A DNA stretch of 64,000 bases, taken from NCBI GenBank assembly GCA_019925795.1, contig CM034312.1:84075528-84139527 (forward strand), in the 5' to 3' direction. The DNA comes from Dendrobium chrysotoxum. Taxonomy: Eukaryota > Streptophyta > Magnoliopsida > Asparagales > Orchidaceae. How positions within the stretch are numbered: the first letter of the stretch is position 1; every line of letters starts with the position of its first letter. The translations under genes and the position numbers were made by a program. Below, piece by piece: positions 56,880 to 64,000 of the stretch. Under the pieces are notes generated by a model. The model was not told the origin of the DNA and searched no databases. It saw only the letters and a program-made list of their open reading frames with translations.

Positions 56880-57190
56880 TTCAACGTATAAATTCATAGT
56901 AACAATGAAGTACTTAATTAAAGTCACAAATAATATAATGTATATTTGCAATCATACCTTCTTCCCATCTTTAATTTTTTATTTGATCTCTTCTTTGTCA
57001 ACAATTGTCAGAAAAAATTGCAAAAAACATGGAAAATTTTAATATAAGCATTGACTTTTATGTCTTGATTTGTCATTTTATGTTAATGACTATGACTTTA
57101 TCTTCATATTAGCTATGCATCGATGGCTCTCTCTACACCAATGAGTTCAATAGTTAGATTTTTGATTAATTATTTTGAAATGATTTAAAG
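56880..57190 (+). repeat. Unidentified direct repeat, copy 2
   Basis: Matches copy 1: AACAATGAAGTACTTA.., TTTGCAATCATACCTTCTTCCCAT, GTCAGAAAAAATTGCAAAAAA, ATATAAGCATTGACTTTTATG and GATGGCTCTCTCTACACCAATG. It lacks the upstream TATA-like part present in copies 1 and 3. Confidence 0.55.
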
Positions 57191-57719
57191 AGAATAAAAT
57201 CTTTTTTTTGCTCAGTTTAATTTAATTTGTTATCCAAGCATTAGCAATGATTCAATAATCATGGATTTTTTTTTTTTTTTTGTCATTTTAATTGATTTCT
57301 AAGTTATGAAGAAGTGATTGGCTACTAATTTATAGTTTATATTTAAGAAATAAAATGAAAAGTAGAATTTATGTAGACTCATTGGAATTATGTGTGGACT
57401 CAATAAAACCTATCATTTGGATTTTTCTCTAGCCTTTTACCCAAATAACCACACACATTCTCTTTTGTCTCTCTCCTGCTTTTTCTTTCTCGTTGGCTAT
57501 TGCACTGGCCTTACTAAAACCAAATAAGGACGCATTATAATGTCTATTTTTCTATCTTTTTGTCTATCACATGTAAAAATTATTCATAATTTTTGGCAAC
57601 ATAACAACCAAATGATGTGGCTATGATCCTATCTCGAGTAAATTCATCATTTCTTAGCTTGTTATTTTTGTTGAGTTATCTCATTCATTCTCTTCACCTA
57701 TACCTTCGAACATTAATCC
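57191..57719. other. AT-rich DNA, no gene seen
   Basis: It may include the decayed upstream part of the copia element that follows, but no domain was recognised. Confidence 0.4.
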
Positions 57720-59275
57720 ACATTAGCAGCAAAATAACACAACTCCTCTAACTCTCATCTTGTTTCATCTGTCTCCCCAAATCATAAACCTACAAATAAT
57801 ATTTTTCTAGCTATTTCAAGATCATCCTCTTCACCAAGCACGCAGTCAAGCACCACTTCACCTTTAACTATTGTTGTCCCCTCAAACAACTCTATCTAAA
57901 ATGAAAAGGTAATTTGCAGGAATCATCCCATGATAACTAAGCCCCAAATAAGATCATTAAAGCCCAAACAAATTCATACATTTCATACTCAAAACAAAAT
58001 ATGCCACAAAATCCACTTGATATAATTAGGCAAGCAAATACAAACATTGTCGTGAGGCAATGTCAATTGAATTTCTGGATCTTGAATAACAAGGACCTAG
58101 AAGCTAGTTTCTTCTTCACCAAAATATGTTCATAGATGTTGTTTGATTTATAAAATCAAGTTCAATCACGATGATATTGTAGCTCTGTTAATGGCACAAG
58201 GCTTTATTTAATCAAGAGCATGGACTTGATTTCATTGAGACATTCATTCCATTTATGAAATTGTCCACTGTTTGTATTCTTCTCACTATTGCTCTTCATT
58301 TTTTTATAGGTCATTACTTAATTAGATGTCTCAAATGACTTCTTACATGACAAACTTTGCGAGACTATCTTTTATGCAACAACTGCCTAGCTTTATCAAT
58401 CTCTAACATCCAAATCATGTTTGCTTAAAAATACAGTCTATGATCTCAAACAAGTCTTGCAGCAATGGTTGGCCACCTTCTTCACATATTTGCTAAGGCA
58501 TGATTTTCACCAAAGCACAGTCAATCCATCTCTTTTTCTCTACTCTCGAAACTATGTGTAATCATACTTATTTATGTGGATGACATCTTAATTACTAGAA
58601 ACAACAACAATGAAATTTCAACTCTTACAAAATCTTAATTTGGAATTTTGCATGAAACATCTAGGTTTGCTATTTGATGTTTCCTTGGCATTCTGGTACA
58701 TTTACCTTCTCATGGGTTCTTCTAGTCTTGAGAAAAATATTTACAAGATATTCTTCAAAAAATTGGAATAACAACTTACAAAGATATATCCAATCTCATA
58801 CCGTCTAAATAAAATAGTGATTAGCAACAACACCAGATAGTTTTAAGACCCAGCTCAATATCATCTTCTTGTAGGCTGATCACTTTAATACCTTACAATA
58901 ACTTGTTCGGATATCTCATTTATTGTCAAACTAGTTTTCCAACACATGCACAATCCTCTTAACTGGCAATATTCATTACGCAAATGCCTTCTTCGCTACC
59001 TTAAATGAATATCAAATTCCTCTTATCAACTAATTTACCTTACATATGATAATATTTCTACCATTGCATTAGAAAATAGCCCGGTGGTGTTTCATGTTTG
59101 GAAAAAAACATATTAATATCGACTATCATTTCATTCACAAACACATTCTCTATAATGAAAATTGAGTATAATACATTACATTTCAAGATCGACAAAACTC
59201 GCACCATGACACAATTTCATCTACTGCGAGACAAGTGAACAAGACACCTTCTAAGTCATCAACTTGAGGGGAGGT
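57720..59275 (+). pseudogene. Ty1-copia retrotransposon remnant (reverse transcriptase region to polypurine tract)
   Basis: A decayed linker region (HPMIT...KPK-like, near 57925-57970) precedes reverse transcriptase pieces spread over several frames: FKIKFNHD near 58155, LDVSN.FLHD near 58325, HPNHVCL near 58415, YDLKQ near 58440, and YVDDILITRNNN, the copia active site, at about 58575-58610. Then EKYLQDILQKIG, IPSK and an RNase H side portion follow. A polypurine tract GAGGGGAGG at 59266-59274 marks the 3' LTR boundary. Many stops; inactive. The 5' LTR, gag and integrase core were not recognised. Confidence 0.85.
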
Positions 59276-59390
59276 AATATCAGTTTGCATAATTTAGCAA
59301 CCGTCGCATTCACCATAAATCACTTTTTAACCTACCTCTGAAATGTCTTATCTAATTGTCCATCTCAACATCCAACTATCTATCACCAGT

Positions 59391-60132
59391 TAGGGGTGTC
59401 AATTTCGGGTTACGGGTCGGGTTCAGGTCGAACCCGGAATGACCCGCGTTCAAATGGGTCGACCCTAACCCGACCCGCGTCGGTAAACGGGTTGGAAATC
59501 CGAACCCGGACCCGACCCGGCGGGTTGCCGGGTTGACCCGACCCGACACGGGAAGCCGGGCGCGCGCGGGTGCGCAGGCGGGCACGCTGGGTGGGCGCGT
59601 GCGGGAGCACTGGGTGCACGCGGACGGGCGCGCTGGTGCGCTGGCGGGCGCGTTCGGGTACGCGGACGGGTGCGCGTGCGGGTGCGCGGACGGGTGCGCG
59701 GCGGGCACGCGAGCGGGTGCACGGCCGACGCGCGAGCGGGTGAGCGGGTGGGCGCCGAGCAGGTGCGCGGACGCGCGCGGGCAGCTGGGCAGGCGCGGGC
59801 GGCACGCGGGCAGCAGCGCGGGCAGCTTCGGCGGGCACGCGTGGGCGGCTGGGAAGGCGGGCGCGCGGGCAGCTTCGGCGGGTGCGCGGGCAGGTCGCGG
59901 GCAGCTGGGCAGGCGATCGGGCAGCCGGGGCAGGGCGGGCAGGCTTCGCGGGCAGGCGTTTAAACAGGTTTTCGGGTTGATCCGGCAACCCGTCAGGTCA
60001 ACCCGAACCCGACCCGTTTTTCAAACAGGTCGAATTCCTGAACCCGAACTCGACCCGTTTAGGACTCGGGTCGGGTTCGAGTCGGGTTTTCCGAGTCGGG
60101 TTTTCGTGTCGTGTCAAATATTGACACCCCTA
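59391..60132. mobile_element. hAT-type non-autonomous element, 742 bp, with GC-rich core
   Basis: Terminal inverted repeats TAGGGGTGTCAAT and ATTGACACCCCTA. Flanking 8-mers are TCACCAGT (59383-59390) and TCACCAGC (60133-60140), 7 of 8 identical, as expected for hAT. Subterminal regions repeat ACCCGACCC and GGGTCGGGTT. The core (about 59550-59960) is a CpG-rich low-complexity repeat of GCGGGTGCGCG and GGGCAGCT-like units, which creates long Arg/Ala/Pro-rich frames on both strands that are not genes. Confidence 0.85.
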
Positions 60133-60289
60133 TCACCAGCCAATATTAACCATTGGTATGATATCTCTAACCTACGATATAACGGCTTATGGGTGTCATG
60201 CTTCCTCTTCTTCTATAAATTATCTTAGTCTCTGCCGTATAATACATATATACAATGCAATATTAATGAATAATGACACATGTAAGTTA

Positions 60290-60294
60290 CCTAT
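60290..60294 (+). repeat. Target site duplication CCTAT (left) of the solo LTR
   Basis: CCTAT precedes TGATATATCG and recurs at 61335-61339 directly after ...CCGCAACA. Confidence 0.9.
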
Positions 60295-61334
60295 TGATAT
60301 ATCGCCAAAAAATCATCTTGATCGGGCACGAATCTCGAGGAAAACTCAAGTTGGAAACTTCAAAAATTATTTCGGAGACCATTTAAACTCCGATTTCAGC
60401 AAACTTATAGTCGAACTGAGCGTCTCGGAAATACGAATCCAACGACACCAAATTCGACTCAATCCGAGCCCAAGTGAGTCCAAATCAAGTACCCGAAGCG
60501 CTGTTGGAAGCATCAAACAGCTATTTGAGTTACCAAACGGTCTCCGATTTTGGCGAGCTTATAGTCGAATCGAGCGGCTCGACGAGACGAATCCAACGAG
60601 CCCAAGATCGTAGAATTCTGATATCATTAAGACCTTCAAATGCTTGATAAACGGTTCACGATCAAGGGATTCAATATCGGCCGTTCATCCGGATCACTCC
60701 CTATTTGCCCCTGATCCCTCACATATTTACGGGCTATGCCACTCCAGAAAAAACTATAAATAGCCCCTCATTTCTCTTAAGAGGGGACCCAAGCCAAGAA
60801 GAGAAGAAGAGAAGGAAGAGAAGAGAAGCCTAGGAGGGAATAACTCCTCCTCGACCATCGCCAGAACACCGCCGGAATTCCGCCGGAACACTGCCGGAAC
60901 ACCGCCGGAACACCACCGAAGCACCACCAGGCGCCCGAGGGACGCCGGAGCTCTGCCCGACACGGGAGCAACGTCGGAATTCTGCCCGACGCCGGAATTC
61001 TACCCGACGCCCGAGTGACGCCGGACTTCTTTCCAAGTGACGTCGGAATTCTGCCGGACACTCAAGTGACGTCGAAACTCTGCTTGTCCTTGTAACTGAT
61101 ACTCATTGTAATCTGATCGTCCTGAATTTAAAGGACGAATCAGCCTCGTGTACTTCAAACAACACTAGTGGAACTCTTTCAACTGGGCGTGACCCCGTGG
61201 TTTTTTCCCTTTCCAGGGTTTTCCACGTAAAAATCTTAGTGTTACTATTTCGATTCTGTTTGTGTGCTGGATATACGTACAACGTTGAGACGGAAAATTA
61301 AAATATATCGCCGCGTATATTTGAGTCCGCAACA
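60295..61334 (+). mobile_element. Solo LTR, 1040 bp, TG...CA, TSD CCTAT
   Basis: Begins TGATATATCGCC, ends GTCCGCAACA, and is flanked by CCTAT. A TATA box CTATAAATAG lies at about 60754-60763. After it comes a purine-rich leader (AGAAGAGAAGGAAGAG, about 60798-60830) and a block of GCCGGAACACC and GACGCCGGAATTCT repeats (about 60855-61075). The 3' part contains GTGACCCCGTGG and GGGTTTTCCACGTAAAAATCT, a block typical of Ty1-copia LTRs. Intact ends and target duplication suggest a relatively young insertion that lost its internal region by recombination between LTRs. Confidence 0.9.
60855..61075 (+). repeat. GCCGGAA-type short tandem repeats in the solo LTR
   Basis: Units around GCCGGAACACC (about 11-12 bp) pass into longer units around GACGCCGGAATTCTGCCC. 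Minus-strand frames rich in SGRIPA-like repeats are incidental. Confidence 0.7.
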
Positions 61335-61379
61335 CCTATGTTTCTCAATATTTTTTGGTTCATGTTTTCCATTAGAATT

Positions 61380-62270
61380 GACCTCAAAGCCTTTAAATTT
61401 ATGCTAACATTAGTATTACATATGATATTTAAGAGTTGCACTAATCTTAGTATAAATTCTTTAATTTTAAATTACATCCTAATTTAAAAAAAAATCAAAA
61501 TATCAATGTGAAACTATTCCATTCATTAGAATTTATTCATATGAATTAATTCAAGAATCACTTTTTAAAAATTTTAGCTTTGAAAAAGTGATTAAATATA
61601 AAAGTGTAAAGGTATTTTTCTATTTATTAATAAATCTACCATTTTAATAATGTTCTTAATCTTATAAACATCTCTTAAAAAAAGTGACCATTGATTACAT
61701 GATTTAAATTTTAAAATAAAAAACTAAACTTTATAATTATATTTTAGCCATATATAATTTCAACTATTTAAATAATATTTATATATACTCTTTAGAAAGT
61801 GTAATTAAAATATTTTCATTCATTTTTTTATAAAATCATATTATATATAACTTTTCATCACATAACATTAAAAGAAAATTTGACAACTATAACAAATTCT
61901 TACATTTTTAATGTAAAGAAGATAAGTCAAGTACTATAAATATACAAGATAATGACATCAGCAGAACATTTCGACTTATCAAAGCAAAAAATAATAAATT
62001 GTACATTTGCAATCCTACCTTTCTCCCATAATTAATATTATATTTGATCTCCACTTTATCAAAACCAGGCAGATAGGCTGCAAAAAAAAATTTACAGAAA
62101 AGTTAAATATTTGTCATTTTTTTGCTAATTTATGGCTATGAATTAGTCATCAAATTAGTTATTTCTTCAATGGTTCTCTTAATACAAATGGCTTCAAAAT
62201 AGCAACAAATGAGAGTTATATTTTTGGTCAAATTGTTTTGAAGTGAGGCAAATAGTCCAAATTAATAAAT
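61380..62270 (+). repeat. Unidentified TATA-bearing direct repeat, copy 3
   Basis: Matches copy 1: CACTAATCTTAGTATAAATTC (61441-61461), AAGTCAAGTACTATAAATATACAAGATAATGACAT (61924-61958), CAGATAGGCTGCAAAAAA (62070-62087), and TATGAATTAGTCATCAAATTAGTTA to GGTTCTCTTAATACAAATGGCTTC. A CTATAAATATAC TATA-like box is conserved with copy 1, so this segment may be a promoter of something unrecognised. Confidence 0.55.
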
Positions 62271-62951
62271 AATAATTCAAATGGTCAAGCCAAAATAAAT
62301 AAATATAAATCTTTTTTATATACAAAATAAATTTAGATAAATAAAATATAAAATATGAATTTTAAATAAATTAGAATAAGATTGTAATAATGAGATTATA
62401 AGTCAATTACTCAATTATATATATCTAATTAGTCCTAATCAACAGATTTTGAGCCAAGGTGCTCCCAGGACCCGTTAACCCTAATACGAAAGATTATATT
62501 TGAAGGATTTATCGGCTCTCACTCAAGCGAAAATGATATAGAGCAATGCAAATTAATGCCCTCTTATATAGTAGATAATAAAAAATAGTATATAAATAAA
62601 TTATTTAAAAAAATTTAAATTTGTTTCATAAAAATTTAACAATAACTTAGGAAAAACCCTAATCCATCTTGAATTTTTCAAAATTTTTGAAGGAATTGAT
62701 TGAGATCAGTTAATTGTGTATTGAATTATCAAATTGTGCATATTTTGATTTAATTTGATAAAATCATGATTATCATGATGTAGGATTTTGATTTATTTAT
62801 GCCAAAAGAGGAAATTCTTTTTTGAAATATAACTATATCTATGAGATTGTCACATAGTTATGTTTTCCGACTCATAATTCGATAAGAATTCAGCTATTTA
62901 TGATTCATAATAAAGAGAGAGATTAGAAAAAAAACTTTTCATTGAGACTAA
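62271..62951. other. AT-rich DNA, no gene seen
   Basis: No frame or terminus found. Confidence 0.5.
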
Positions 62952-63141
62952 CGCTTCGTTTGGGACTGTTTTATTTTTCAAATCGTAACAACGGTTTATG
63001 TTTGGCTACTGCTTTTCAATTGTTTTTAAAAAGTTTTTGTGTTAGGAAGTTGCTTTCTATATCAGCTTCCAAAAAAGTTATTTTCTCCACAACAGCTTTA
63101 CAAAAACTTTTATAAAAAGCTGCAATATTCCTCAACAAATC
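62952..63141. mobile_element. PIF/Harbinger-type MITE, about 190 bp
   Basis: Starts CGCTTCGTTTGGGACTG after TAA (62949-62951). The right end is decayed (ATTCCTCAACAAATC) before TTA (63142-63144). The interior keeps the family's ACAGCTTTACAAAA and GCTGCAA blocks. Confidence 0.6.
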
Positions 63142-63145
63142 TTAA

Positions 63146-63318
63146 GGTTTCATTTGGGACAACTTTCTTACTGCTTTGCTTTTGCAACCGTAATTATAAT
63201 TTTTGTTTGGCTATTGCTTTTGCAATGCTTTGAAAAATATTTGCATTAAAAAACTATTTTTTATAATAATTTTAAAAAATTACTTTCTGTAAAACATTAA
63301 GAAAGTTGTCCCAACATC
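63146..63318. mobile_element. PIF/Harbinger-type MITE, about 173 bp, right end eroded
   Basis: Starts GGTTTCATTTGGGACAAC after TAA (63143-63145) and ends near GAAAGTTGTCCCAACATCTC. It lies head to tail with the preceding MITE. Confidence 0.65.
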
Positions 63319-63632
63319 TCACTCAAAAAAAATTGTCGAAAATGGAGAAAAAATTGTCAAAAATGGGATGCTTTCCAAGAAAAATATGCCTTCCAATAGA
63401 TTATCAAATTGTTCTTTCCAAGAAAATGACTTCCAATGAAAAAAAAATCATTAAAAAAATTAAAAATTAAAAAAAAACATAAGCATTTTCGATGGATTAG
63501 TCTGATTGTACGAACTGATAATCACGAAGATGAAAATTCGTTGGAATTTTTGGGCTTATTATTCTGTAATAATTACAAAAGTATTTTTTTGCTAAATGCT
63601 TTCAAGTTGTTGAATAAGATGCTCTAAAAAGC
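63319..63632. other. AT-rich DNA, no gene seen
   Basis: Two repeated words (AAAATTGTC.AAAATGG, TTCCAAGAAAAT) near 63330-63430. Otherwise nothing. Confidence 0.4.
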
Positions 63633-63676
63633 AACTCGTTTTGGTATGTTGTTTGGGAGTTTTGGCTATCAATTAT

Positions 63677-63779
63677 GACTTCATTTGGGACGACTTTTTA
63701 TTACTTCTTAAAACAGAGTTTAAGTACAAAAATTAACTATGTTTTAAGAAGCAATAAAAAAGTCGTCCCAAACGAAACC
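63677..63779. mobile_element. PIF/Harbinger-type MITE, 103 bp
   Basis: Starts GACTTCATTTGGGACGAC and ends GTCGTCCCAAACGAAACC. TAT precedes and TAA follows. Short member of the family at 9189, with the same TTACTTCTTAAAACAG block. Confidence 0.8.
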
Positions 63780-63782
63780 TAA

Positions 63783-63905
63783 GGTTTCGTTTGGACCGAC
63801 TTTCTTACTATTTCTATAGCAGTTTTCTAGTAAAAAATTAAATTTTTTTGTACTGAAAAGCTGTTTTAAGAAGCCATAAGAAAGCTGTCCGGCCCAAGCG
63901 AAGCC
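63783..63905. mobile_element. PIF/Harbinger-type MITE, 123 bp, head-to-tail with its neighbour
   Basis: Starts GGTTTCGTTTGGACCGAC and ends TGTCCGGCCCAAGCGAAGCC, flanked by TAA (63780-63782) and TAG (63906-63908). It shares TAA with the adjacent MITE, which suggests insertion into the other element's target duplication. Confidence 0.8.
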
Positions 63906-64000
63906 TAGGAAGTCTTGGATTCGATTCTTACAAATATAACGTGTGTGATCAGTTTGCACTAATTGACCTACATCCAAAAAATAATAATGTAAAAAAAATC

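Larger units (their letters stand above)
59275..61360 (+). mobile_element. Ty1-copia 3' LTR remnant with two nested insertions
   Basis: Follows the polypurine tract. LTR sequence is seen at 59275-59390, 60133-60294 (including a TCTATAAATTATC TATA-like box at about 60211) and from 61340 on (TGTTTCTCAATAT...). A hAT element (59391-60132) and a solo LTR (60295-61334) are inserted in it. The right border is approximate. Confidence 0.5.
63633..63980 (+). mobile_element. tRNA-derived SINE, copy 3, split by two MITEs
   Basis: The left piece (63633-63676) has AACTCGTTTTGGTATGTTG and GGGAGTTTTGGCTATCAA, as in copies 1 and 2. The right piece (63906-63980) has GTCTTGGATTCGATTCTTAC (B-box-like) and AATTGACCTACATCC followed by an A run. 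The two MITEs at 63677-63779 and 63783-63905 lie exactly between, so they inserted after the SINE. Confidence 0.7.

Noticed and set aside
59376..60228. Long Arg/Ala/Pro-rich reading frames on both strands (up to 231 codons)
   Set aside because: They overlap each other in a GC-rich low-complexity core of a hAT element and have no domain. High GC content alone removes stop codons.
60754..61061. Minus-strand frames with SGRIPA/GGVPAVFR-like repeats
   Set aside because: Translation of GCCGGAA-type short repeats in the solo LTR; strand is opposite to the LTR promoter.

Overview
The window looks like nuclear DNA of a flowering plant. It is AT-rich, has almost no open coding sequence, and is built largely from nested plant transposable elements: long terminal repeats (LTRs), RTE- and L1-type LINEs, Ty1-copia remnants, tRNA-derived SINEs, TTA-flanked PIF/Harbinger MITEs, and CACTA and hAT derivatives. 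I cannot name the species. Only one ordinary protein gene is convincing: an intronless VQ-motif protein of 244 aa on the minus strand at 43909-44643, probably a WRKY partner and MAP-kinase substrate. The only other long intact reading frame is an L1-type ORF1 (11177-12610, minus).

Layout. 1-3790: partial copy A of a very long non-coding LTR-like repeat. 4596-5301: CACTA element (TSD TTG) with a GC-rich core. 5302-9188: mostly featureless, plus a degenerate minisatellite. 9189-19477: a transposon field (several MITEs, two SINE copies, a CACTA MITE, an L1 copy with ORF1 only, nested hAT). 20327-20545: L1 3' end. 20563-28303: copy C of the giant LTR on the minus strand, including a 178-bp AT-rich tandem array. 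28304-30140: GC-rich hAT-like DNA against a broken second L1 ORF1. 31966-40730: a stack of CACTA, RTE LINE and the complete giant LTR copy B (33554-40520, TG...CA, 5-bp TSD GACCC), which splits the LINE. 40731-42767: repeats and a MITE. 42895-45060: the VQ gene neighbourhood. 45061-53864: AT-rich with no gene seen. 53865-54672: internally deleted RTE LINE. 55380-62270: three direct copies of an unidentified TATA-bearing repeat, a Ty1-copia remnant, a hAT element and a solo LTR (60295-61334, TSD CCTAT). 62952-63980: MITEs, two of them inside a SINE.

The most unusual item is the giant LTR family. Its three copies share a body but differ in their internal tandem repeats. Each carries hairpins whose stems change sequence between copies while staying paired, which points to selection on RNA or DNA secondary structure. 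In copies A and B these hairpins continue as an array with a period of about 105 bp near the 3' end. Alignments were done by eye; boundaries described as approximate are estimates.
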